A stretch of DNA of 64,000 bases from JAVBRU01 sp031547595 (GTDB lineage Bacteria; Bacillota; Clostridia; Christensenellales; Aristaeellaceae): NCBI GenBank assembly GCA_031547595.1, contig JAVBRU010000052.1:66063-130062 (forward strand), read 5' to 3'. This document shows positions 8,644 through 18,554 of this stretch, one piece after another (within the stretch, counting starts at the first letter, position 1; every line of letters begins with the position of its first letter). The notes beneath the pieces were generated by a model. The model was given only the letters and a program-made list of their open reading frames with translations. It did no database searches and was not told where the DNA came from. The translations under genes and the position numbers were made by a program.

Positions 8644-11517
8644 ATGCACCGTACAAAACAATTCCTTCTCCTGATGGGCCTTGCCGTCTGTTTTATGCTG
8701 TGCGGGGCAAGCGCCTTGGCGGATGATATGCCGGATGTCTGGGCAAGTACATCCAGCTTCTTTGATTACAGCGCCGGGCTGGCGGACGGTGTTTCGCCAA
8801 ACGGTGAGATCGTGCTGACGCCGGGGGATATTGCCGACTTGCACGACAGCGGCGCGTATGTGGATGGCAATGTGCTGCAGTGGGCAAGCGGCATTGGCCG
8901 CACAGACTGGGCGTTCACAGTGGAAACCGCCGGCTGGTATCAATTGGAGATCAGCTTCCTCGCGCTGCCCTCTCGCCAGGGCGATATTATGATGTCGCTG
9001 GCGCTGGACGGCGCGTATCCGTTTACCGAGGCCAAGCAGCTGACGCTTCGCCGCCTGTATCAGGCCGAAGGGCCGATCACCCGCGACAGCCGCGATAATG
9101 ACCTGAAGCCCAAGCTTTCGGAAGCGCAAATTTGGCAGACTGTGTTTTTTCAAGATATTGAGAATCACTATGCCAACCCCTATTCCTTCTATCTGACGGC
9201 GGGCGAGCATGTGTTGAACCTCGGGCTCAGCGAAGAAGCGCTGGCCATTTCCCAGCTGCGCTTTGTGAACATCGCCGCGCTGCCTTCTTACGAAGCATAC
9301 ATCGCCGCGCATGCGGACGCCGCGCAAAACAACAAAAACGCCAGCGTTTCCTTCCAGGCGGAGGAGCCGGGGCTGCGCAACAGCATGGTGCTCTACCCCA
9401 TCAGCCAGCGCGGCGACGCCGCCACCCAACCCAGCGATCCTGTGAAAACCCGCCTCAACACCATTGGCGGCGGCAGCTGGAAGGCGCAGGGCGAGTGGAT
9501 GGAATGGACATTCACCGTGCCTGCCGACGGCTTTTACAAAATCCACATGCGCGTGCTGCAAAACTTTCTGCGCGGCATGGGCAGCACCCGCAGCATTTCC
9601 ATTGACGGGCAGATCCCCTTTGCTGAGGCCGAGCACCTCTTTGTGCCCTACAAATCCGAGTGGTATATCTACACCGCGCAAGATGTGGACGGCAATGAAT
9701 TTGATTTTTACTTAACAGCGGGCGAGCACACCCTGCGCATGACCGTCACCGCCGGCCCGTACAGCGAGCCGCTGCGCCAGATGGAGGAAATGCTGAGCGA
9801 AATCAGCACCATGTACCGCAAGGTGATCATGATCAGCGGCGACAACGCGGACTATGAGCGCGTGACCATTGACCGCAACCGTGATTTCCAGCTGGAAACC
9901 AAGATTCCGTCATTGCTTGAAGATATGACGCGTCTGGCGAAGGAACTGCGCGCCTGCCAGGCCGAAATTGAGCGCTATGGCAGCAAGGGCAGCTCTGCGG
10001 CGGTGCTGACGCAAATGGCGGTGCGTCTGGAGAACTTCATCAAGCATCCCGAGGATATCGTGCTGCAGCTGGAGGGCTGGAAAACTGATATCTCCGGCCT
10101 GGCCACACAGGGCCTTCGCCTTCGCGAGCAGGCCTTGCAGGTGGACTACTTCGTGGTGGCCGATGCCAGCCTGAAAGCGCCTAACCAGGGCGTGGGGTTC
10201 TTCGAGCAGGCGGCCTTCCGCTGGAATGGCTTTATCGGCTCCTTCTTTGAAGATTACACCGCCATGGGCGAGATTTATGACACCGACGAACAGGTGCAGC
10301 CGCTGGTGGTGTGGGTGTGCGCCAACGATCTGGGCTCCTCCGGCATTGCCTCCGGCCGCGAGCAGACCCAGCTGATCAAAGAGATGATCGACCAATATTT
10401 TGTGCCGGAAAACAGCATCCCCGTCAACGTCAGCCTGATTGACGGCTCCGGCACGCTGATGCAGGCAATCCTGGGTGGCAAAGGCCCGGACGTGGCCATT
10501 ACTGTTTACAAAGAATTACCCGTCAACCTCGCCATGCGTGGCGCGCTGGTGGAGCTCAGCCAATTCGAGGGCTTTGAAGCGCTGAAATCGCAGTTTATGG
10601 CGTCGGCCTTGGTGCCCTATACTTATAAGGGCGGCATCTATGCCCTGCCCGAAACCCAGAACTTTGACGTGATCTTTTACCGTACAGATATTTTTGCGGA
10701 GCTTGGCCTCACCGTACCCAATACCTGGGAAGATGTACGCGCGCTGCTGCCGGTGCTGCAAAAGCAGGGCATGACGATGGGCATCCCGTCCCCCACCGTC
10801 ACCAACAGCAACACCATGGGCTTCCAGGCACAATTATTCCAACGCGGCATCAGCTTCTACACCGAGGATTTGAGCCAGACCACCTTTGACCAGCCCCTGG
10901 CGCTGGAGGCGTTTAAGGCTTGGACAGAGCTGTATTCCAAATATGCGCTGCCCGTGAAGTACGACTTCTTCTCCCGTTTCCGCACCGGCACCATGCCCAT
11001 TGCCATTGATATGTACACCACCGCCAATCAGCTGGCCGTTGCCGCGCCGGAGCTGCAGGGCCTGTGGGACATCGCGCCCATTCCCGGCTCGATGCTTAAT
11101 GGCGAGCTGAACCGCGGCGAAGGTGCCACCGGCACCGGCGCTGTGATTATCAGCACCAGCAAGCAGCAGGAGAACGCCTTCAAGTTTATCAGCTGGTGGA
11201 CGGGCGCGGATACACAGACGGAGTTTGGCCTGGGCGTAGAAAGCCTGATGGGCGCGGCGGCGCGCTGGCCCACCGCCAATATCGAAGCCTTCCAGAACAT
11301 GAAATGGACCAGCGCCCAGCGCGAGGCGCTGTGGGAACAGTGGCAGTTCGTGCAGGACATTCCGCAGCTGCCCGGCAACTACATCACCAACCGCACGCTG
11401 GCCTTCGCCTTCCGCGCGGTGGTCTATAAAAACAACAACCTGCGCGAAGTGCTCAACAAGTACAACAAGGACATCAACAAAGAAATCCAGCGCAAATGGG
11501 AAGAATTCGGCTACTAA
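8644..11517 (+). CDS. Very large sugar ABC importer solute-binding protein with N-terminal beta-sandwich modules
   Basis: This is a 957-residue exported protein, roughly twice the usual size of a family-1 binding protein. A signal peptide (LLLMGLAVCFMLCGASALA) has no lipobox at the usual site. Residues about 75-205 and 225-380 look like two related beta-sandwich, CBM-like repeats (both contain a DGxxPFxEAxxL segment and FYLTAGEH). A helical linker lies at about 410-520. Residues about 555-940 are the solute-binding domain (VNVSLIDGSGTLMQAILGGKGPDVAI, GGIYALPETQNFDVIFYRTD). It is the first gene after a strong promoter and is followed after 25 bases by two permease genes. The extra domains may bind polymer at the cell surface (inference). 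Confidence 0.88.
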   Translation: MHRTKQFLLLMGLAVCFMLCGASALADDMPDVWASTSSFFDYSAGLADGVSPNGEIVLTPGDIADLHDSGAYVDGNVLQWASGIGRTDWAFTVETAGWYQLEISFLALPSRQGDIMMSLALDGAYPFTEAKQLTLRRLYQAEGPITRDSRDNDLKPKLSEAQIWQTVFFQDIENHYANPYSFYLTAGEHVLNLGLSEEALAISQLRFVNIAALPSYEAYIAAHADAAQNNKNASVSFQAEEPGLRNSMVLYPISQRGDAATQPSDPVKTRLNTIGGGSWKAQGEWMEWTFTVPADGFYKIHMRVLQNFLRGMGSTRSISIDGQIPFAEAEHLFVPYKSEWYIYTAQDVDGNEFDFYLTAGEHTLRMTVTAGPYSEPLRQMEEMLSEISTMYRKVIMISGDNADYERVTIDRNRDFQLETKIPSLLEDMTRLAKELRACQAEIERYGSKGSSAAVLTQMAVRLENFIKHPEDIVLQLEGWKTDISGLATQGLRLREQALQVDYFVVADASLKAPNQGVGFFEQAAFRWNGFIGSFFEDYTAMGEIYDTDEQVQPLVVWVCANDLGSSGIASGREQTQLIKEMIDQYFVPENSIPVNVSLIDGSGTLMQAILGGKGPDVAITVYKELPVNLAMRGALVELSQFEGFEALKSQFMASALVPYTYKGGIYALPETQNFDVIFYRTDIFAELGLTVPNTWEDVRALLPVLQKQGMTMGIPSPTVTNSNTMGFQAQLFQRGISFYTEDLSQTTFDQPLALEAFKAWTELYSKYALPVKYDFFSRFRTGTMPIAIDMYTTANQLAVAAPELQGLWDIAPIPGSMLNGELNRGEGATGTGAVIISTSKQQENAFKFISWWTGADTQTEFGLGVESLMGAAARWPTANIEAFQNMKWTSAQREALWEQWQFVQDIPQLPGNYITNRTLAFAFRAVVYKNNNLREVLNKYNKDINKEIQRKWEEFGY

Positions 11518-11542
11518 ATAAAACGAGAGGAGGCAAGAACCT

Positions 11543-12493
11543 ATGGATATTTCTCAACGGCAGGCAGTGAAAGCGCTGAACAAGCGCGGCAAAGGCCATA
11601 ACCACTACAATCTGGCCGCACTGCTGTTCACCCTGCCCTTCATTCTGCTCTTTTTCACCTTCACGATTTTGCCCATCCTTTCGTCTGTGGTGCTCAGCTT
11701 CACGGATTTCAACATGCTGGAAGCACCTTCCTTTGTGGGGTTTGACAACTACATCCGCCTGCTATTGGAGGACGACGTGTTTATGACCGCGCTTCGCAAC
11801 ACCATGGTGTTCGCGATGGTCACAGGCCCCGTCAGCTATATGCTGAGCTTCGTTTTCGCCTGGTTCATCAACGATTTCAAGCGCGGCCTTCGCACGGCGC
11901 TCACCTTCCTGTTCTACGCGCCCTCACTGGCGGGCAACGTGTACTTCATCTGGACGTATATTTTCAGTGATGACGCCGTGGGCCTGATCAACTCCACCAT
12001 CCTGCAGCTCGGCCTGGTGCACGAGCAGATCTACTGGCTGACCGACCCCAACCGCAGCATGACAGTGGTCATCGTGGTCATCCTGTGGCTGAGCATGAGC
12101 GTGGGCTTCCTCTCCTTTGTGGCCGGGCTTCAAAGCATGGACAAATCCCTGTACGAAGCCGGCGCTGTGGACGGCGTGAAAAACCGCTTCCAGGAGCTTT
12201 GGTATATCACGCTGCCTCAGATGGTGCCGCAGCTGCTGTTTGGCGCGGTCATGCAGATTTCCACTTCGTTTGCGGTGGGTTATGAGGCCATGTCGCTGGT
12301 GGGCTTCCCCTCTACCGACTATTCCGCACACACCATCGTGCTGCACATATTCGACTATGGCTCCATCCGGTTTGAAATGGGCTATGCGGCGGCCATTGCC
12401 GTGGTGCTGTTCTTGCTGATGCTGGTGTTCTGGTCGGTCATCAAATCCGTCCTGAGCCGCTTTGGCAGTGAGGAAGGGGGCGAAATCAATTGA
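11543..12493 (+). CDS. Sugar ABC transporter permease, MalF/UgpA type
   Basis: This is a 316-residue inner-membrane permease of the carbohydrate uptake-1 family. Six hydrophobic helices are apparent, starting with ALLFTLPFILLFFTFTILPI. The cytoplasmic EAA loop reads YEAGAVDGVKNRFQELW followed by ITLPQMVP, which contacts the ATPase in this family. A GAGAGGAGG ribosome-binding site precedes the ATG. It overlaps the next permease gene by four bases, so the two subunits are made together. Confidence 0.93.
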   Translation: MDISQRQAVKALNKRGKGHNHYNLAALLFTLPFILLFFTFTILPILSSVVLSFTDFNMLEAPSFVGFDNYIRLLLEDDVFMTALRNTMVFAMVTGPVSYMLSFVFAWFINDFKRGLRTALTFLFYAPSLAGNVYFIWTYIFSDDAVGLINSTILQLGLVHEQIYWLTDPNRSMTVVIVVILWLSMSVGFLSFVAGLQSMDKSLYEAGAVDGVKNRFQELWYITLPQMVPQLLFGAVMQISTSFAVGYEAMSLVGFPSTDYSAHTIVLHIFDYGSIRFEMGYAAAIAVVLFLLMLVFWSVIKSVLSRFGSEEGGEIN

Positions 12494-13386
12494 ATAAGCC
12501 GTCTTCTGCACGCAACATCCAAGGCAAGCGCCTGCACGCAAAACGCAAGCGCGTATCCCGTTCCTTCAGCGGCAACGCGCTGGTGCTGTTCTTCCTGCTG
12601 CTGATGAGCGCGTTCATGGTGCTGCCCCTTCTGTACACCGTGATCACCGCTTTCAAGCCTGCCAACGAATTGTTCATCTATCCGCCGCGCTTCTTTGTGC
12701 AAAACCCGACCACTGAGAACTTTACCACCATGATGCGCCTGGCCAACGAAATGTGGGTGCCCTTTGAGCGCTACCTGTTCAACAGCCTGTTTGTGGCGGG
12801 CGTGGGCACGGTGGGCTATGTGCTGATTGCCAGCATGGCGGCCTATGCGCTGGCCAAGTATCCGCAAAAATGGCTGAAGGTGTTCTACGCCATTGTGGTG
12901 TGGGCCATCCTGTTTAGGCCCGAGGTCACCTCTGTGCCGCAGTACATCATCCTGTCCAGCCTCGGCATGATCAACACCTATTGGGCGATTCTCCTTCCCA
13001 TGATGAGCGGCTCGTTCGGCGTTTTCCTGGTGCGGCAGTTCGTGGTCACGGCGGTGCCCAACTCCGTGATTGAGGCCGCGCGCATTGACGGCGCCAACGA
13101 ATGGCTGCTGTTCCGCTCCATCGTGCTGCCCATGATCAAGCCCGCGTGGCTGACGCTGTCGATCTTCACATTCCAGAGCTTTTGGAATGCGTCCGGCGTC
13201 ACCTACATCTATGATGAGAGCATGAAGGTGCTGCCGGTGATGCTGCGCCAGATCGCCTCCGCGGGCATTGCGCGCGCGGGTGCGGGCGCTGCGGTGGCGC
13301 TGGTGCTGATGATCCCCCCGGTGGTGTTCTTCCTACTCAGCCAGTCGTCCGTGCTTGAAACCATGTCTCACTCGGGCATGAAATAA
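12490..13386 (+). CDS. Sugar ABC transporter permease, MalG/UgpE type
   Basis: This is a 298-residue partner permease. It starts with TTG four bases before the end of the preceding permease. Six transmembrane segments are seen (LVLFFLLLMSAFMVLPLLYT first). The EAA loop reads IEAARIDGANEWLLFRSIVLP. A GAGGAAGGGGG run inside the upstream gene acts as ribosome-binding site for the TTG start. Together with the upstream gene it forms the first of two permease pairs in this operon. Confidence 0.92.
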   Translation: MNKPSSARNIQGKRLHAKRKRVSRSFSGNALVLFFLLLMSAFMVLPLLYTVITAFKPANELFIYPPRFFVQNPTTENFTTMMRLANEMWVPFERYLFNSLFVAGVGTVGYVLIASMAAYALAKYPQKWLKVFYAIVVWAILFRPEVTSVPQYIILSSLGMINTYWAILLPMMSGSFGVFLVRQFVVTAVPNSVIEAARIDGANEWLLFRSIVLPMIKPAWLTLSIFTFQSFWNASGVTYIYDESMKVLPVMLRQIASAGIARAGAGAAVALVLMIPPVVFFLLSQSSVLETMSHSGMK

Positions 13387-13398
13387 GGAGGAAAAGCA

Positions 13399-15408
13399 AT
13401 GAAAAAGTGTTTATGCTTGCTGCTTGTCCTCCTGCTGCTGCCGCTGGCGGCGTTGGCGGATGAAGCGCCCTATGTGGGCTATTCTTACAACCGTTTTGGC
13501 GACGATGTGCCCGCGCCCATTGGCTATGAAGTGAAGCAAATGGTCACATCCAGGGTCATGGGCACCGCCCTCAGCTCGCCTCAGGACATGTATTACGACA
13601 AATATCAGGACGAGCTGTACGTCGTAGACAGCGGCAACAAGCGCATTGTGGTGCTGGACAGCAACTACAACTTTGTCCGCCAATACACCGGCTTTGGCGA
13701 TACGCAGCTTGCGCATCCCATGGGCCTGATGGTGATGAAAAACGGCGATATCTATGTGACGGACGACGTGATGGATATCACGCTGCGCGGCAATCAGGCC
13801 GGGGAGCTGCTGCAGGTTTTCAGCCGTCCGGTCAGCGATTTGTTTGACAGCACCATCACGTTCAAGCCTAAAAAAGTGGTGGTGGACAGCGCGGGGCGCG
13901 TGTATGTGCTGGCGCTGGGCGTATACCAGGGACTGGTGTGCTACAACCCCGACGGCTCGTTCCTCAACTACTTTGGCGCCGCGCAGGTGGAAACCACCCC
14001 CAAGATGGTGCTGCAAAAGCTGTGGCGCAGCCTGATGACCCGCCAGCAGCGTGCCAATATGGAAGCTTTTATTCCCATTGAATATGTCAACATTGCCATT
14101 GACGATGAAGACATGGTGTATGCTGCAGTGGCTGCTACGGAAAACTTCATCAACAAGGCCATGACCGTGCTCAACCCCATGGGCATCAATATTATTCGCC
14201 ACTTTAATTTTGCCAACATGCTGGTCGGCGATATGTTGCCCGAGGAGAACGGCATCTACACCGCGCTTAACAGAAGCAACCGCACCATCATTCAGTTTAC
14301 CGATGTCGGGCCCATCCTGTTCTTTGGCGGCCAGGGCACCCAGGACGGCCTTTTCCAGGATCCTGTGGCCATCGAGCGCATCGGCAGCGATATTCTGATA
14401 CTGGACGCGCAGACGGGCAATATTACGGTGTTCCGCCTCACAGAGTTTGGCCAGAAGATCCACGAGGGCAGCATCCTGTACCAGCAGGGGCGCTATGTGG
14501 ACTCCATCCAGCCGTGGCTGGACGTGCTGAAGCTGGACAACAACTACAACATGGCGTACCGGGGCTTAGGCAAAGCGTATTACCAGCTGGAAGATTACGA
14601 GCAGGCCATGTATTACTTCAAGCTGGGCAATTACAGGGATCATTATTCCGATGCGTATAAGGAATACACGCTGGGGCTGATCCGCGCCAACATGGGCTGG
14701 ATTGTGGGCGCGCTGCTGCTGCTGTTCATCGCATTCAAGCTGCACGGAGCATACCGCAAAAAGCATCCAAAGCCCAAAAAGCAGATCAAGAACGGCCTGC
14801 TCTCCGCGCCGCTGTACTGCATGGCGCACCCCTATGACGGGTTCGAGCGCATGAAGCATTACGGGTTTGGCTCCGTCAAATCCGGCGCGCTGGTGGTGGC
14901 CCTGTTCTTTGTGGTCATGGTGGTGCAGTATGTGGCCACGGGCTTCATCTTCAACATGAACAGGCTCGACCGGCTGAACGTGCCCCTCCTGCTATTGGGC
15001 ACAGTGGGCAGCTTCCTGCTAGTGTTTATCTCCAACTATGCAGTATCCTCGCTGATGAGCAATTGCGAGGGTAAGACGCACGAGCTTTTCATTTCCTTTT
15101 CGTATGCGCTGATGCCCACCATCATCGGTATACTGCTCAAAACCATCCTCAGCAATTTTGTGGATGCAGACCTTGGCATCTTCCTCAACACGATGCTGTA
15201 TATCTGCTTCGCCTGGTCCGGTATCATGCTGCTGGTGGGTGTGTACCACGCCAATCAGCTCAGCTTCAGCCACACGCTGCTCAACCTGTTTTTGACCATC
15301 CTGGCCATTGTGATTGTGCTGGTGCTGCTGGTGCTGGCATACAGCCTGGTGCAGCAATTGTGGGTTTTCATCACTACCCTGTATAACGAAATGATGTACC
15401 GCATGTAG
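13399..15408 (+). CDS. Exported NHL beta-propeller / TPR / Yip1-like membrane protein
   Basis: This is a 669-residue protein with a signal peptide (MKKCLCLLLVLLLLPLAALA). Residues 45-360 contain NHL-type repeats such as LYVVDSGNKRIVVLD and ILILDAQTGNITVF, predicted to form an extracellular beta-propeller. Residues 370-430 carry TPR-like helices (LGKAYYQLEDYEQAMYYF). One transmembrane helix near 445-460 is followed by a basic stretch and a C-terminal domain with five more hydrophobic helices, resembling the Yip1 membrane domain. Similar genes occur next to large binding proteins and DUF5696 genes in other Firmicute sugar operons (from memory of family context). Its exact task is unknown; sensing or assembling the importer is inference. 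Confidence 0.75.
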   Translation: MKKCLCLLLVLLLLPLAALADEAPYVGYSYNRFGDDVPAPIGYEVKQMVTSRVMGTALSSPQDMYYDKYQDELYVVDSGNKRIVVLDSNYNFVRQYTGFGDTQLAHPMGLMVMKNGDIYVTDDVMDITLRGNQAGELLQVFSRPVSDLFDSTITFKPKKVVVDSAGRVYVLALGVYQGLVCYNPDGSFLNYFGAAQVETTPKMVLQKLWRSLMTRQQRANMEAFIPIEYVNIAIDDEDMVYAAVAATENFINKAMTVLNPMGINIIRHFNFANMLVGDMLPEENGIYTALNRSNRTIIQFTDVGPILFFGGQGTQDGLFQDPVAIERIGSDILILDAQTGNITVFRLTEFGQKIHEGSILYQQGRYVDSIQPWLDVLKLDNNYNMAYRGLGKAYYQLEDYEQAMYYFKLGNYRDHYSDAYKEYTLGLIRANMGWIVGALLLLFIAFKLHGAYRKKHPKPKKQIKNGLLSAPLYCMAHPYDGFERMKHYGFGSVKSGALVVALFFVVMVVQYVATGFIFNMNRLDRLNVPLLLLGTVGSFLLVFISNYAVSSLMSNCEGKTHELFISFSYALMPTIIGILLKTILSNFVDADLGIFLNTMLYICFAWSGIMLLVGVYHANQLSFSHTLLNLFLTILAIVIVLVLLVLAYSLVQQLWVFITTLYNEMMYRM

Positions 15409-15428
15409 GGGAAAGGAGGGCATATACC

Positions 15429-17624
15429 ATGAAATTTACTTTCAAACTGCTGATTGCGACACTACTGATGACGCTCGCCCTGTCCTCCGCCCTCGCGCTG
15501 ACGGAAGAGGGCTATACGCTGGTGGACGAAAACGCCGCACTGGCGCTCTACATCCGGCCGGATACAGGCGAAGTGATTGTGGAGAACAAGCTGGATGGAT
15601 ATCTATGGCGCTCGAATCCCACCGAGGCGGACGACAAGGCCAAGGGCGTGCATAAAATGACGCTGCAATCGCAGATCGTTATCACCTTCACCAACGACCG
15701 CGGTACGGCGCTGACGTGCATATCCCAAACCGATTCCGTCAACAAGGGCGGCCTCACCGTCACCGTGCAAGATAAAACTGCTGTCAGCCGTTATTATTTT
15801 GCCAAGCAAAACGTGGCGGTCACGGTGGAGTATCGCCTGTTGGAAGGTGCGCTGGAGGTCAGCATCCCGGTTGATAAGATCGAAAATGATGAAATCAATA
15901 CCGTGGTATATGTGGAGCTGCTGCCTGCCTTTGATGCGCAGGGCAGCGATGCCAGCGGCTACCTGTTGCTGCCGGATGGCAGCGGCGCGCTGATCAACTA
16001 CAACAACGGCGTCACCGCCATGAGCGAGTACAAAACCTACGTCTATGGCAAGGACCCGAGCGTCACTGGCCAGGTGGGTGAGCAAGCTACCTTGGCCACG
16101 ATCGTCCGCACCACCGAAGCCACCACCCGCCTGCCCGTGTTTGGCAGCGGCGGGCGCGATCACGGCTTTCTGGCGGTGATCACAGAGAATGAAGCCAAGG
16201 CGGTGCTGCATGCGCGCGTGTCCAACCTGACCAGCTACAACATCGTGTACAGCGAGTTTCAGGTGCTCAATGCCGGCAGCGTCACCATGAATAAAAAGGA
16301 ATTTGGCACCCGCGTGACGGGTATCCGCGAGCGTGCGGGGCTGACCACCGGGGCCTACACCGTGCGGTATTATCTGCTGTCCGGCGAGGAGCAAAGCACT
16401 TATGCCGCGATGGCGGCCGTATACCGTAAATACTTGCAAGAAGAGCAGGGATTAACGCAGCGCGTGCAGCAGGGGGATTATCCGCTGTATCTGGACGTGC
16501 ACGGCTATGCCAAAAAACAGGCACAATTCCTGGGCATCCCCTACACCAAGGCGTGGACGTTCACCAGCATCCAGGATATCCGGGAGATGGTGAATACCCT
16601 CGGTGTCGCGCAAAGCGTGGTGCGCTATCAAAACTGGGTGAGCGGCACCTCGTATGAGAAAATCCCTCAAAACGCGAACGTGCAGAGCGGCCTTGGCACG
16701 GCCAAGGAGTTGACGGCGCTCAGTAGCGATCTGGCCAAGCAGGGCGGCGCGCTGTATCCCAGCATGGAAATGGTGAATGTGTATGAAGGCGGCAATGGTT
16801 TTAACGCCCTGTGGGATGCCGTGCTTTCGCCCATCAATGCGCCGCAGATGCAGTACATGCTGTGGTATGATTCCATGGCGGTCAACCGGCTCATTAAGCC
16901 CTGGTATCTGCTTTCTCCCGCCAAGTTCCATCAGTTCTTTGACAAACTGATGGCGCAGTACAAGAAATTGGACGTCACTAATATTTCGTTCACCGGCATT
17001 GGTGATATCTGCACTGCCGATAACCGCACGGATGGGTTTGGACGCGGGAATGTGCCGGCGCTCACGCAGGATGTCATCCATGATGTGCAGGCGGTCAGCC
17101 CCTCGGTGATGCTGGGCAAAGCCAACGCCTACGCCGCCGTGCTGGCCGATCATATCCTCGAAACCCCCGACAACAGCAGCCAGTACATGATCTGCGACGA
17201 GACCGTTCCCTTCTATCAGATGGTGTTTCATGGATCTGTCAGCTATTCGCTATCCACCATCAATCACGCATCTACGCCCTATAACCAGGTGCTGCGCTGC
17301 CTGGAATACGGTGCCAGCCCGCTGTTCGCCTTTGCGGGGCAAAACAAGGAGGAGCTGATCGGCTCCCGGCTCGACTTCCTGATCTCGCCTGATTATACGT
17401 TGTGGCAGGAGGATGTTCGCGCATATTACGATCTGCTTCGCGATGTGCTGGCCCCCGTGGCGGCCGAAACCATTACGGATCATCAAATCCTTAGCGACAC
17501 CCTTCGCAAAACCACCTATCAAACCCGCGCAGTCTATATCAACTATGGCGATGAGGCCGTGGAAACGCCCGATGGCACCGTGCCTGCCTGCGGCTATCTG
17601 GTGAAGGAGGTGAGCGGGCAATGA
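15429..17624 (+). CDS. Exported DUF5696-like protein of the importer operon
   Basis: This is a 731-residue protein with a signal peptide (LLIATLLMTLALSSALA). The first 300 residues are beta-rich (YLLLPDGSGALINYNNG, FGSGGRDHGFLAVI). The remainder looks like an alpha/beta barrel, with segments YPLYLDVHGYA, QYMLWYDSMAVNRL and NISFTGIGDICTADN. The pattern recalls a glycosidase-like clan but I cannot point to a certain acid pair; E-containing YPSMEMVNVYEGG and D-containing ISFTGIGD are candidates. I assign it to the DUF5696 type from its context between Yip1-like and permease genes. It overlaps the next permease by four bases. A role in processing the imported glycan is inference. Confidence 0.65.
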   Translation: MKFTFKLLIATLLMTLALSSALALTEEGYTLVDENAALALYIRPDTGEVIVENKLDGYLWRSNPTEADDKAKGVHKMTLQSQIVITFTNDRGTALTCISQTDSVNKGGLTVTVQDKTAVSRYYFAKQNVAVTVEYRLLEGALEVSIPVDKIENDEINTVVYVELLPAFDAQGSDASGYLLLPDGSGALINYNNGVTAMSEYKTYVYGKDPSVTGQVGEQATLATIVRTTEATTRLPVFGSGGRDHGFLAVITENEAKAVLHARVSNLTSYNIVYSEFQVLNAGSVTMNKKEFGTRVTGIRERAGLTTGAYTVRYYLLSGEEQSTYAAMAAVYRKYLQEEQGLTQRVQQGDYPLYLDVHGYAKKQAQFLGIPYTKAWTFTSIQDIREMVNTLGVAQSVVRYQNWVSGTSYEKIPQNANVQSGLGTAKELTALSSDLAKQGGALYPSMEMVNVYEGGNGFNALWDAVLSPINAPQMQYMLWYDSMAVNRLIKPWYLLSPAKFHQFFDKLMAQYKKLDVTNISFTGIGDICTADNRTDGFGRGNVPALTQDVIHDVQAVSPSVMLGKANAYAAVLADHILETPDNSSQYMICDETVPFYQMVFHGSVSYSLSTINHASTPYNQVLRCLEYGASPLFAFAGQNKEELIGSRLDFLISPDYTLWQEDVRAYYDLLRDVLAPVAAETITDHQILSDTLRKTTYQTRAVYINYGDEAVETPDGTVPACGYLVKEVSGQ

Positions 17625-18550
17625 CAAACGCAAACGAGCTGCTCATCGACAAGAGCCGGCTGAAGCGGCGCAAGGCGCGCTGGGGTTACCTGTTTATCCT
17701 GCCGTGGGTGCTGGGCTTTGTGCTCTTCTTTGCCTGGCCTGTGCTTCAATCCTTCTGGTACAGCCTCAACAACCTCACCATGGCGCCGGGCGGCTTTGAT
17801 ACCAAATGGGTGGGTTTTGACAACTACTACTATATGCTGTTCCGCGATGCCAAGTTCAATCAGGTGCTGCTTGAAACGGCGCTTGAGATGCTGTATAAGG
17901 TGCCGCTGATCGTCATTCTCAGCCTGTTTATCGCCGTGATGCTCAATCAGGATTTCCGCGGACGTGGGTTCTTCCGCAGCGTGTTCTTCCTTCCGGTCAT
18001 CATCACCAGCGGCGTGGTGTATGCGATGCTCAGCGACGTCATCAACAGCAACACCTTAACAGCCACGCAAAACGCGTATATCTTTCAGAGCACAGGCCTA
18101 GGCGATGTCCTGGCGTCCGCGGGATTGCCTGTCACGCTGGTGGCCAGCATTCAAACCATTGTGAACAAGGTGTTTGCCCTGATCATGGAATCCGGCGTGC
18201 AGATCCTGCTGTTCCTCAGCGGCCTGCAAAAGATTCCGCCCTCCACGTATGAGGCCGCGCGCATCGAAGGCGCCAGCGAGTGGGACTCCTTCTGGCGCAT
18301 CACCGTGCCGCAGATGGTTCCCATCATGCTATTGAATGTGGTATACTCTGTTATCGACAGCTTTATGTCCTACGGCACGGAGGAAACGGGCAACCGCGTG
18401 ATGGCCATGATTCACAAGAACGGGTTTGGCGGTGGTTTTCAGTTTGGCCTTGCCGCCAGTATGAGCTGGATTTACATGGCGGTCATTGCCATCATCCTGC
18501 TGATTGCCTTTGGTATCCTGGGCCGCTTGGCCAAGCGAATGGAGGGCTGA
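17621..18550 (+). CDS. Sugar ABC transporter permease, MalF type (second pair)
   Basis: This is a 309-residue inner-membrane permease. Six hydrophobic helices begin with YLFILPWVLGFVLFFAWPVL. The EAA loop reads YEAARIEGASEWDSFWRI followed by TVPQMVP. The ATG overlaps the upstream stop (ATGA) and a GGAGG lies in the upstream coding sequence as ribosome-binding site. A periplasmic-side loop (about residues 140-190) is longer than in the first-pair MalF-type protein. Confidence 0.92.
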   Translation: MTNANELLIDKSRLKRRKARWGYLFILPWVLGFVLFFAWPVLQSFWYSLNNLTMAPGGFDTKWVGFDNYYYMLFRDAKFNQVLLETALEMLYKVPLIVILSLFIAVMLNQDFRGRGFFRSVFFLPVIITSGVVYAMLSDVINSNTLTATQNAYIFQSTGLGDVLASAGLPVTLVASIQTIVNKVFALIMESGVQILLFLSGLQKIPPSTYEAARIEGASEWDSFWRITVPQMVPIMLLNVVYSVIDSFMSYGTEETGNRVMAMIHKNGFGGGFQFGLAASMSWIYMAVIAIILLIAFGILGRLAKRMEG

Positions 18551-18554
18551 GAAG

